Source: Corallococcus sp. CA053C (GTDB lineage: Bacteria; Myxococcota; Myxococcia; Myxococcales; Myxococcaceae). From it: 33,256 bases of DNA. Position 1 is the stretch's first letter, and the number at the start of each line of letters is the position of its first letter. Positions 8,247 through 15,530 of the stretch are shown here, one piece after another. Below the pieces are notes generated by a model. It made no database searches, was not told where the DNA came from, and saw only the letters and a list, made by a program, of their open reading frames with translations. The DNA is taken from NCBI RefSeq assembly GCF_003611675.1, contig NZ_RAWA01000056.1, positions 1 to 33,256 on the forward strand. Reading direction: 5' to 3'. A program made the translations under genes and the position numbers.

Positions 8247-8947
8247 TCCGCGCGCGTGACGTCGTGAAGGAGTACGAGGACGGCGAGGGCTCGCGCGTGC
8301 GCGTCCTCGACGGCGTGTCGCTGGACGTGGAGGCGGGGGACTTCGTCGCGGTGGTGGGCGCGTCCGGCAGCGGCAAGTCCACGCTGCTGCACCTCCTGGG
8401 CGGCCTGGACGTGCACTACAAGGGCGAGGTGGAGGTGGGCGGCGTGAAGCTCACCGGCCTGCGTGACACGGAACTGGCGCGCTTCCGCAACACGCATGTG
8501 GGCTTCGTCTTCCAGTCCTTCCACCTCATCCCCAATCTGTCCGCGCTGGAGAACGTGCTATTGCCATCGCACTTCGGCCCCACCACGGCGGATGCGCGCA
8601 AGCGCGCGAGCAGCCTCCTGGAGCGCGTGGGCTTGGGCTCCAAGCAGGACCGCGCGCCGGTGCGCCTCTCCGGTGGCGAGCGCCAGCGCGTGGCCATTGC
8701 CCGGGCCCTCTTCGGCGGTCCGCGCCTGCTCCTGTGCGACGAGCCCACGGGCAACCTGGACGCGGCCACGGGCGCGGGCGTCATCCAGCTGTTCCAGGAG
8801 CTGCACAAGGAAGGGCTCACCGTGCTCACCGTCACCCACGAGGAGCGCATGAGCGCGGTCGCGCGCCGCGTGCTGCGGCTCAAGGACGCGCGGCTCGTGG
8901 AGGAGTCCGAGACGACGTCGGCCCGGGCCTCGCGAGGTGCGCCGTGA
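8243..8947 (+). CDS. ABC transporter ATP-binding protein, MacB/LolD type
   Basis: 234-residue ATPase subunit. Walker A is 'GASGSGKST' (from residue 39). 'FQSFHLIPNLSALENVLLP' contains the Q-loop, the signature is 'LSGGERQRVAIARAL', Walker B is 'LLLCDEPTGNLD' and the H-loop is 'TVTHEE'. The 'EPTGNLD' form and length are characteristic of the MacB/LolD/FtsE family, which powers mechanotransmission or lipoprotein extraction rather than ordinary uptake. The start is TTG 8243, overlapping the TGA of the lipoprotein gene (TTGA). The first in-frame alternative (GTG 8264) would remove the first beta-strand. With the adjacent permease it forms an inner-membrane complex acting on periplasmic or lipoprotein substrates. 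Confidence 0.95.
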   Translation: MIRARDVVKEYEDGEGSRVRVLDGVSLDVEAGDFVAVVGASGSGKSTLLHLLGGLDVHYKGEVEVGGVKLTGLRDTELARFRNTHVGFVFQSFHLIPNLSALENVLLPSHFGPTTADARKRASSLLERVGLGSKQDRAPVRLSGGERQRVAIARALFGGPRLLLCDEPTGNLDAATGAGVIQLFQELHKEGLTVLTVTHEERMSAVARRVLRLKDARLVEESETTSARASRGAP

Positions 8948-10230
8948 GGTTGGATGCGCTGTCCCGACTGGTGAGGTTGTCGCTCGCGCGCGAGCGCAAG
9001 GGCGCGTTCTTCTCCGCCTTCGGCGTGGCCATGGGCGTGGGCGCGCTGGTGTTCTTCGTAGGCCTGGGGCTGGGCGTGGGGCGCGTCATCCGCGAGCGCA
9101 TCTTCCCCACGGACTCGCGGCTGGTGGACGTGGTGCCCCCGTCGGTGTCGCTGGGCCTCCTGGGCGGCGGCAAGCTGGACACGGCCGCGGTGGAGCGGCT
9201 GGGCGCGCTGCCGGGCGTGGAGACGACGTACCGGAAGATGAACGTGCGCGTGCCGGCGGTGACTCGCTACGACGGCACCTTCTTCGGCTCGCGCCTGCGC
9301 ATGGGCATGGAGGTGCTGGCGGTGGGCGTGGACCCTGGCCTCGTGCAGAAGGACGTGGGGCTCGCGGAGGCGAAGGACTTCAAGGATCCGGGCGAGGGCA
9401 AGGCCATCCCCGCGCTCATCTCCACGCGCCTGCTGGAGCTGTACAACAAGACGTTCGCGCCCGCGCGCAAGCTGCCGCAGTTGTCCGCGGAGATGCTCAT
9501 CGGCTTCGGCTTCCCGGTGGAGTTCAACCGCTCCTACGTGGCGGCCACGTCGGGCGGGCCCAGCACCACGCAGCAGGCGCAGGTGGTGGGCGCGTCCGAC
9601 CGGGCCATGCTCGCGGGCATCACCATCCCGCTGGACACCGCCGTGCGCATCAACCGCGCCGCGGGCGCGGACGCGGACAGCTACTCCGGCGTCACACTGG
9701 TGGCCGCGGATCCGTCGCGCGTGCCCGCGCTGGTGGAGGCGGTGAAGGGGATGGGCTTTGAAATCGATGATCAGGAGCGTCGGCTCGCGGAGAACGCGGG
9801 CGCGGCGGTGGCGCTCACCACCTCCGCGCTGGCGCTCCTGTCCATCCTCATCTGCGTGCTGGCCGCGGTGAACATCGCCCACGCGATGTCCTCGTCGGTG
9901 CGCGCGCGGGCGAAGGAGATTGGCGTGATGCAGGCAGTGGGCGCCTCGCGCGCGGACGTGCGCTCCATCGTGCTGGCGGAGGCCGCCGTGGTGGGCGTGC
10001 TTGGCGGCGCGGCGGGCACGGCGGCGGCGCTGCTGCTGGCCTTCGCGGTGGACCGGCTCGCCACGGGCTACCTGCCCAACTTCCCCTTCAAGCCCGACAG
10101 CTTCTTCGCCTTCCCCTGGACCGTGGTGCTGGGAGGCGTCTTGCTGGGGCTCGTGGCCGCGCTCGCGGGTGCCTACTTCCCCAGTCGCCGCGCCGCGGCC
10201 ACGGATCCGGCGAGGACGCTCGCGGGATGA
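8944..10230 (+). CDS. ABC transporter permease, MacB/LolC-E/FtsX type
   Basis: 428 residues with four predicted membrane segments: one near the N-terminus ('FFSAFGVAMGVGALVFFVGLGL', ~20-42), a periplasmic domain of ~250 residues (MacB_PCD-like), then three C-terminal segments forming the FtsX domain. The coupling-helix region 'VRARAKEIGVMQAVGASRADVRSIVLAEA' between segments 2 and 3 is diagnostic, as is the ending 'YFPSRRAAATDPARTLAG'. The start is GTG 8944, overlapping the ATPase stop by 4 bases (GTGA); the reading frame is open further upstream but only as a shadow of the ATPase gene. It presumably dimerises with a second copy or with an unlinked partner. The linked lipoprotein (6597-8246) is a candidate partner or substrate. 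Confidence 0.93.
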   Translation: MRLDALSRLVRLSLARERKGAFFSAFGVAMGVGALVFFVGLGLGVGRVIRERIFPTDSRLVDVVPPSVSLGLLGGGKLDTAAVERLGALPGVETTYRKMNVRVPAVTRYDGTFFGSRLRMGMEVLAVGVDPGLVQKDVGLAEAKDFKDPGEGKAIPALISTRLLELYNKTFAPARKLPQLSAEMLIGFGFPVEFNRSYVAATSGGPSTTQQAQVVGASDRAMLAGITIPLDTAVRINRAAGADADSYSGVTLVAADPSRVPALVEAVKGMGFEIDDQERRLAENAGAAVALTTSALALLSILICVLAAVNIAHAMSSSVRARAKEIGVMQAVGASRADVRSIVLAEAAVVGVLGGAAGTAAALLLAFAVDRLATGYLPNFPFKPDSFFAFPWTVVLGGVLLGLVAALAGAYFPSRRAAATDPARTLAG

Positions 10231-10958
10231 CCGGCCCCACGCGCAGGACGCTCGTCACGAACCTGCTGTGCCTGGGCGCGCTCGGGTGGCTCTACGGCGG
10301 CGACCTCGTGGACGCCCTGCGCATCCGGTCCGCGGAGGTCTCCTCCTTCGCCTCGCCGCCGTCCGCCGTGCGCGCGGGCGTGGTGCTGGGGCTCACGGCG
10401 GTGGGGCTCCTCGTGTTCGGCGTGGGGCTCCTGCGCAAGCAGCCCGAGGGCTTCAAGGGCTACCGGCTGCTGCCCATCCTGCTCGTGAGCGCGCTCTTCG
10501 TGGACCTGGTGCTGGCGGAGGGCAGGGCGCCCCTGGACGCGTCGGAGCTGGCAGCCGTGGCGTTGCAGCACTTCCAGGAGGGCGCGCAGAAGCTCGCGAC
10601 CCCGGAGGTGGTGCCCTCCGAGGCGCGCGTCCTCCAGCCGCTCGTGGATATGCTGGGGACCGCGCCCTACCAGGTGCACGGCGTGCCGGTGGGCGGCTAC
10701 GCACTCCAGGTGCGCACGGGCTGCGAGGGTCCGGCCCGGGAGACTTCCGGCGCGCGGCCCGGGACGTTGCTGTACTGTGCCGCCCGGGACGGCAGGCAGG
10801 CGTGGGTGACGCTCGTCGGGCTGCCCGCCGAGGTGCGCCTGGGTGCGCCCGCGGTCTTCTCCCTCCGGGGCGAGCCTCGAATCGCTGTCATCCGCCCCCG
10901 GGTCCCCGAGGAGGACGGCGTCGCGCCGGACAGCGAAGCCACGTCCATTTCGCCGTGA
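10227..10958 (+). CDS. Small membrane protein of unknown function, exporter operon
   Basis: 243 residues, no recognised family. Three hydrophobic stretches are visible: about 10-23 ('TNLLCLGALGWLYGG'), 48-68 ('AGVVLGLTAVGLLVFGVGLL') and 80-97 ('LLPILLVSALFVDLVLAE'). They are followed by a ~145-residue soluble domain, probably periplasmic, containing two cysteines ('RTGCEGPA', 'LLYCAARDG') that could form a disulfide. It overlaps the permease stop by 4 bases (ATGA), making it the fourth gene of the lipoprotein/ABC exporter chain. A role as an accessory subunit of the transporter is inferred from that coupling only. Confidence 0.78.
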   Translation: MTGPTRRTLVTNLLCLGALGWLYGGDLVDALRIRSAEVSSFASPPSAVRAGVVLGLTAVGLLVFGVGLLRKQPEGFKGYRLLPILLVSALFVDLVLAEGRAPLDASELAAVALQHFQEGAQKLATPEVVPSEARVLQPLVDMLGTAPYQVHGVPVGGYALQVRTGCEGPARETSGARPGTLLYCAARDGRQAWVTLVGLPAEVRLGAPAVFSLRGEPRIAVIRPRVPEEDGVAPDSEATSISP

Positions 10959-10966
10959 GTGCAGGT

Positions 10967-10987
10967 CGCCTGCGGAGCAAGCAGGCG
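10967..10987 (+). terminator. Hairpin just downstream of the exporter operon
   Basis: CGCCTGC (10967-10973) and GCAGGCG (10981-10987) form a perfect 7-bp GC-rich stem with a 7-base loop, starting 9 bases after the stop codon. It lacks a T-run, so it may stop transcription inefficiently or act as a 3'-end stabiliser. It separates the exporter operon from the kinase promoter candidate. Confidence 0.4.
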
Positions 10988-11008
10988 GAAATAGGTCCGC
11001 GCGCGCGG

Positions 11009-11036
11009 TTGACCCTGCGGAGCCGCGATCGATAGG
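11009..11036 (+). promoter_or_regulatory. Candidate sigma-70 promoter for the kinase gene
   Basis: TTGACC (11009-11014, 5 of 6 to the -35 consensus) is followed 16 bases later by GATAGG (11031-11036, 3 of 6 to -10). The predicted start would be near 11043, leaving a leader of about 25 bases before GTG 11067. The weak -10 keeps confidence low. Confidence 0.35.
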
Positions 11037-11066
11037 CTCCTTGCAAGGACTCGACCCCCACCCAAA

Positions 11067-13637
11067 GTGACGACCTCTCAACCGAAGCGGCAACCCATCC
11101 CGTTCGGGAAGTATCTCCTCCTGGACCGCGTCAACATCGGCGGCATGGCGGAGGTCTGGCGCGGCAAACAGTTCGGCGCCAGTGGCTTCGAGCGGCTCGT
11201 CGCCATCAAACGAATCCTGCCGAACATCGCGGAGGATGAAGAATTCATCTCGATGTTCATCGATGAGGCGAAGATCAGCGTCCAGCTGACCCACGCCAAC
11301 ATCGCGCAGATCTACGAGCTCGGGCAGATCGCCAGCAGCTACTTCATCTCGATGGAGTACATCCCCGGCAAGGACATGCGGGCCATCTTCGACCGCTGCC
11401 GGAAGAAGGGTGAGCCCGCGCCGGTGCCGCTCGTGGTCTTCTGCGTGGCGAAGATGTGCGAGGGCCTGGACTACGCCCACCGCAAGAAGGACGGGATGGG
11501 GCGCGACCTCAACATCGTCCACCGCGACATCTCGCCGCAGAACGTGCTCGTGTCCTTCGAGGGCGAGGTCAAGGTCATCGACTTCGGCATCGCGAAGGCG
11601 GCGGGCAAGGCGACCAAGACGCAGGCCGGCATCCTCAAGGGCAAGTTCGGCTACATGAGCCCGGAGCAGATCCGCGGCCTGCCGTTGGATCGCCGCTCGG
11701 ACGTGTTCGCCATCGGCGTGTGCCTCTACGAGATGCTCACCGGTGAGCGCCTCTTCGTGGGCGACAGCGACTTCAGCGTGCTGGAGAAGGTGCGCAAGGC
11801 GGAGGTGCCGTCGCCGTCCACGTACAACCGGCGCATCCCGGAGGCGCTGGAGCGCATCGTGCTCAAGGCGCTCGCGAAGGACGTGGAGGAGCGCTACCAG
11901 TACGCGAGCGAGCTCGGCGACGACCTGCAGCGCTTCCTTCTCACGAGCGACTCCATCTTCAGCCGCCGGGACCTCATGCAGTACATGAAGTCCACGTTCG
12001 CCGAAGAGGTGGAGCGCGAGAAGCAGCGCCTGGCCGAGTACGCGGACATCCGCGCGCCGGACGGCATGCTGGCGGCCATCGAGGCGGGCTACAGCGGCCC
12101 GTCGCCGGTGCCCACGCAGAGCATGACGAACCTGCCCACGGTGCAGCCGTCGTCCGCGCCGGCCGTGGAGCCGGTGTACACGCCGCCGCCGCAGCGGCCC
12201 TCCAACCCCGGCGCGTCCGCGCAGGGCAATGGGCAGGGGGCACGCCGTTCGCCCACGCTCGCCGCGCTGCCCAAGCTGACCGCCGCGCCCGCCGCGCCCT
12301 CTCCCAAGGAGGACGAGGAGCTGGCGACGCAGATGGTGGACCGCGACGCCGTCTTCAACGACGCCCCGGAGCCCACCACCCAGCCCGGCGCCGCCATTGG
12401 CCGCGCCGTCACCCCGCTGGAGTCCCGGGCCGCCGCGCACGACGACGACGACGACGACGTGTCGGGCCGCACCGCCCTCATCCCGCCGCCCTCGTCGATG
12501 CCGACCCCCGCGCAGCTCCAGGGGCCGCCGCGCCTGTCGCAGAACAACGCCCCGGTGCTGACGTCCGCGCCGCCGCGCCCGTCGTTGACCAACGTGCCCA
12601 CCCTGATGTCCCACGACGCGCCCGCGCCGCGTCCGACGCCGAACCGGGTGAACGACAGCCAACTGCCGCGCATCCACCGGCCGGACTCCCCGCCGGAGCC
12701 GATGCCGCCCCCGCCGCGTCCCGCCGCGCCGCCCGTCCTGGGCGCCGGGAACCCGTCGCGGCCGCCGCCGTCCGTGAAGGAGGCGAAGGACTCGCAGGCG
12801 AAGGGCGCGACCGCGGAGGAAGCGGGCCGCGGCCTGCGAGGCCTGGACAAGCGGCTGCTCTACAGCGTCGTGGGCCTGGCCTCGCTGCTGATGCTGGTGG
12901 GCCTGGCGGTGGTGTTCAAGCCGAGCAAGGCCACGCTGGGCTACGTGATGGTGGAGCTCAAGACGCCGGAGGCGAAGTCGCGCGCCATGGTGTCCATCAA
13001 CGCGGGGCCTCCCGAGCGGTTCCCCGAAAACGGCTTCATCCTGCGGCAGGTGCCCGTCGGCAGCGCGCTGGTGGTCGTGACCGCGGACGGCTTCGAGGCC
13101 TTCAACCAGTCCGTGACGGTGACGGAGGGCTCCAACGCCGCGCAGGTGCGCACCGTGCTGCAGCGGCAGGCGCGCTCGGTGGTGCTGGTCTTCAAGACCT
13201 CGCCCGACGACGCGGAGGTGAAGATCGACGGCAAGGTGGCCCGGCCCCAGGGCAACCACTCGCCCGTCAACCGGGACTTCTCCCTCACCACGGACTCGCC
13301 GCTCGTGGAGGTGTCCGCCCCGGGCTACCGGCCGGTCGTCAAGACGATGACCGTGAAGGAGGGCGCCATCGACGTGGTGGCGACGCTCGAGCGCTCCGAC
13401 CTGGAGGTCCGGGTCGAGTCCACGCCGGAGGGCGCCTCCATCTTCCTGGGCAACAAGGACCTGGGCGTCAGCACGCCGGCCACGGTGCGGGTGGCGCCGG
13501 GGACGCGGGAGCTCACGCTCAAGCTGAAGTGCTTCGCCGACGCGGACGTGGACGTGGGCTCGCCTGCCACGGCGGGGGCCACGGTCAAGGTGGAAGCCTC
13601 GCTGAGGAAGCTGCCGCCCGCCCGTTGTCGGGAATGA
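11067..13637 (+). CDS. Ser/Thr protein kinase with transmembrane segment and PEGA-like domains
   Basis: 856-residue Hanks-type kinase. The kinase domain (~13-285) shows a glycine loop 'VNIGGMAEVW' (first glycine replaced by Asn), Lys48 in 'VAIKRI', Glu67, the catalytic loop 'HRDISPQN' (Asp154, Asn159; Ser in place of the usual Lys after HRD), 'DFG' at 172-174 and 'GYMSPEQ' closing the activation loop. A Pro/Ala-rich linker (~345-590) includes a six-Asp run at 459-464 encoded by tandem GAC. One membrane span at ~596-617 places the C-terminal ~240 residues outside the cytoplasm. That part contains PEGA-like repeats ('VSINAGPPERFP', 'VKIDGKVARPQGNHSPVN', 'ASIFLGNKDLGVSTPATVRVAPG'). This layout is typical of myxobacterial Pkn receptors that may sense the envelope. 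GTG 11067 is the start. Confidence 0.93.
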   Translation: MTTSQPKRQPIPFGKYLLLDRVNIGGMAEVWRGKQFGASGFERLVAIKRILPNIAEDEEFISMFIDEAKISVQLTHANIAQIYELGQIASSYFISMEYIPGKDMRAIFDRCRKKGEPAPVPLVVFCVAKMCEGLDYAHRKKDGMGRDLNIVHRDISPQNVLVSFEGEVKVIDFGIAKAAGKATKTQAGILKGKFGYMSPEQIRGLPLDRRSDVFAIGVCLYEMLTGERLFVGDSDFSVLEKVRKAEVPSPSTYNRRIPEALERIVLKALAKDVEERYQYASELGDDLQRFLLTSDSIFSRRDLMQYMKSTFAEEVEREKQRLAEYADIRAPDGMLAAIEAGYSGPSPVPTQSMTNLPTVQPSSAPAVEPVYTPPPQRPSNPGASAQGNGQGARRSPTLAALPKLTAAPAAPSPKEDEELATQMVDRDAVFNDAPEPTTQPGAAIGRAVTPLESRAAAHDDDDDDVSGRTALIPPPSSMPTPAQLQGPPRLSQNNAPVLTSAPPRPSLTNVPTLMSHDAPAPRPTPNRVNDSQLPRIHRPDSPPEPMPPPPRPAAPPVLGAGNPSRPPPSVKEAKDSQAKGATAEEAGRGLRGLDKRLLYSVVGLASLLMLVGLAVVFKPSKATLGYVMVELKTPEAKSRAMVSINAGPPERFPENGFILRQVPVGSALVVVTADGFEAFNQSVTVTEGSNAAQVRTVLQRQARSVVLVFKTSPDDAEVKIDGKVARPQGNHSPVNRDFSLTTDSPLVEVSAPGYRPVVKTMTVKEGAIDVVATLERSDLEVRVESTPEGASIFLGNKDLGVSTPATVRVAPGTRELTLKLKCFADADVDVGSPATAGATVKVEASLRKLPPARCRE

Positions 13638-13670
13638 GCGGTCGCGCGGCCAGGACGCGTTAAGCTGGAA

Positions 13671-13703
13671 CCTGGGGGTCCTCCCCCCAGGGGTCCTGGG
13701 GGG
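13671..13703 (+). promoter_or_regulatory. Competing hairpins in the leader of the AAA+ ATPase gene
   Basis: Three segments lie just upstream of the ATPase ribosome binding site: A, CCTGGGGG (13671-13678); B, CCCCCCAGG (13683-13691); C, CCTGGGGGG (13695-13703). A and C are near-identical direct repeats and both are complementary to B, so an A:B stem (8 bp) and a B:C stem (9 bp) are mutually exclusive. A further short dyad, ACACC/GGTGT, flanks the GGAGGGG ribosome binding site (13714-13720). This could be an attenuator, a translational switch or simply a strong terminator for the kinase gene. Confidence 0.4.
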
Positions 13704-13727
13704 ACGCGACACCGGAGGGGTGTGTCC

Positions 13728-15485
13728 GTGACGAAGGTGCGCAAGGTGAACAAGACGGATCCGCTGGCGGATCTGCCCCGTTGGGCGCAGCAGCTGGCGC
13801 GCAAGTACTACACGAAGACCGTCAGCACCTTCCTGCTGTACGGGGCGGTGCGGGACCTGCAGCCCCTGCAGTTGGAGGACGGCGGGCGCGGCTTCGGCAC
13901 GCTCAAGACCTTCCTGTCGGAGGAGCTGTTCGGCGGACGCGACCACGTCCTGTTCTACGACCGCTCGTCGGGCATCCGCTCGGCGACGCCGGAGACGCAG
14001 AAGGACTTGGCGCGGGCCATGACGGGCTACGACGCCATGTACGGCACCGACTACTCCAAGGTGATGCCCCGCGACCCGGGCCGCGCGCTCCAGATATTGG
14101 AGAACTTCCTGCGCATGCGCCTGAGCGAGGGACGCTCGCTGGCGCTCATCATCGACTTCGCGGAGACGCTGGTGCCCGGCGGGGAGATGAGCCACCTGTC
14201 CGCGGAGGACCGCTTCGTCGTGGCCACGCTGGACAAGTGGGCGCATGATCCGCAGTTCCTCGCGGGCGACGTGTCGGTGGTGCTGCTGGCGGAGAACCTG
14301 GCGGACATGTCGCCGCGCATCAGCCGCAACCCGTACGTCGCGCCCATCGAGCTGCCCCTGCCCACCGAGGAGGAGCGCCTGGACTACGTGCGCTCCAAGC
14401 TGGACGGCAAGCGGCTCCAGTCGCTGTCGGAGGTGCCGCTGGCGGGCTTGGCGAAGATGACGGCCGGCCTGTCGCGCATCAACCTGGACCGCGTGCTCAC
14501 GGAGGCGCTGGAGCGGGAGATCCGCATCACGCCGGAGATGCTCAAGGAGAAGAAGAAGGAGCTCATCCAGGCGGAGTGCCACGGCCTGCTGGAGTTCATC
14601 GAGCCGGCGCACAACCTGGACGCGGTGGCGGGCCACGCGCACGCCAAGCAGATGCTGCGGCAGGCGGCGTCCGCGCTGAAGAAGGGCCGCATCGAGGTCA
14701 TGCCCATGGGCTACCTGCTGAGCGGGCCGGTGGGCACGGGCAAGACGTTCATGGTGAGCTGCTTCGCCGGGGAGATTGGCATCCCGGTGGTGAAGTTCCT
14801 GAACTTCCGCAGCCAGTGGCAGGGCGTCACCGAAGCGAACCTGGAGAAGATCTTCAACCTGCTCAAGGCCCTGTGGCCGGTGGCGGTGATGGTCGACGAG
14901 GCGGACACCTTCCTCGGCAACCGCGACTCCGGCGGGGACTCGGGCACGAGCAGCCGCATCTTCGGCTCCATCGCGGCCTTCATGGGCAACACGCAGTACC
15001 GCGGGAAGATTGTCTGGTTCCTGCTGACGGCGCGGCCGGACCTGCTGCCCATCGACTTGAAGCGCCAGGGGCGCGCCGAGGAGCACATCGCCCTCTTCTA
15101 TCCGCAGACGGACGCGGAGCGGAACGAGCTGTTCCAGGTGATGAGCCGCAAGACGGGCGTGGCGGTGGAGGGCGTGGAGTCCTTCGCCACCCTCATCCCG
15201 GCGGGCGTGCGCGACTTCAGCGGCGCGGACATCGAGGCGGTGATGGTGCGCTCGAAGTTCCGCGCCCTGGCGGACAACCGGGATCAGGTGACGAAGGACG
15301 ACCTGGTCGCGGTGCTGACGGACTTCGTGCCGCCCAGCTACCCGCTGGAGATCGAGATGCAGAACCTGGTCGCGGTGCAGGAGTGCACCAGCCGTTCGCT
15401 CCTGCCGGAGAACTTCCGCGCGCTGGACCGGGACTTCATCAGCCGGCGCGTGCGGGAGTTGAAGATGCTGCTCGAGGAGCAGTGA
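13728..15485 (+). CDS. AAA+ ATPase, Ycf46-like
   Basis: 585 residues. The C-terminal AAA+ domain has Walker A 'GPVGTGKT' (333-340), 'FRSQWQGVTEANLEKIFNLLKALWP' as pore/second-region sequence, Walker B 'VAVMVDEAD' (385-393), a sensor-1 position 'LLTARPD' and 'LKRQGRAEEHI' near the arginine-finger site. A lid helical domain with 'DFSGADIEAVMVRSKFRALA' follows. The N-terminal ~300 residues form a separate domain with 'LIIDFAETLVP' and 'DVSVVLLAENLADMS', resembling a second, degenerate P-loop fold. That arrangement is the Ycf46 type known from cyanobacteria and plastids, whose biochemical role is unsettled. GTG 13728 is preferred over GTG 13722 because the GGAGGGG site then has a 7-base spacer. 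It follows the Ser/Thr kinase gene by ~90 bases in the same direction. Confidence 0.87.
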   Translation: MTKVRKVNKTDPLADLPRWAQQLARKYYTKTVSTFLLYGAVRDLQPLQLEDGGRGFGTLKTFLSEELFGGRDHVLFYDRSSGIRSATPETQKDLARAMTGYDAMYGTDYSKVMPRDPGRALQILENFLRMRLSEGRSLALIIDFAETLVPGGEMSHLSAEDRFVVATLDKWAHDPQFLAGDVSVVLLAENLADMSPRISRNPYVAPIELPLPTEEERLDYVRSKLDGKRLQSLSEVPLAGLAKMTAGLSRINLDRVLTEALEREIRITPEMLKEKKKELIQAECHGLLEFIEPAHNLDAVAGHAHAKQMLRQAASALKKGRIEVMPMGYLLSGPVGTGKTFMVSCFAGEIGIPVVKFLNFRSQWQGVTEANLEKIFNLLKALWPVAVMVDEADTFLGNRDSGGDSGTSSRIFGSIAAFMGNTQYRGKIVWFLLTARPDLLPIDLKRQGRAEEHIALFYPQTDAERNELFQVMSRKTGVAVEGVESFATLIPAGVRDFSGADIEAVMVRSKFRALADNRDQVTKDDLVAVLTDFVPPSYPLEIEMQNLVAVQECTSRSLLPENFRALDRDFISRRVRELKMLLEEQ

Positions 15486-15500
15486 GCGCGTGAGAAACCC

Positions 15501-15530
15501 CACCGTCGGCGGTCCTCTCAGCCGACGGTG
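15501..15530. terminator. Bidirectional hairpin between convergent genes
   Basis: CACCGTCGGC (15501-15510) and GCCGACGGTG (15521-15530) are a perfect 10-bp inverted repeat with a 10-base loop. It lies 15 bases after the ATPase stop, and its right arm overlaps the last codons of the convergent L,D-transpeptidase gene. It probably ends transcription from both sides, although no T-tract is present. Confidence 0.6.

Noticed and set aside
12441..12458. (GAC)6 tandem run in the kinase gene as a phase-variable repeat
   Set aside because: The unit is 3 bases, so changes keep the frame. It encodes a six-Asp stretch in a disordered linker, which is common in such kinases.
10173..15503. A 1776-codon open frame on the minus strand across five plus-strand features
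   Set aside because: It is antisense to the permease, kinase and ATPase genes, all of which have clear domains. Its translation is Arg/His/Leu/Gln-rich low-complexity sequence, the usual shadow in GC-rich genomes.
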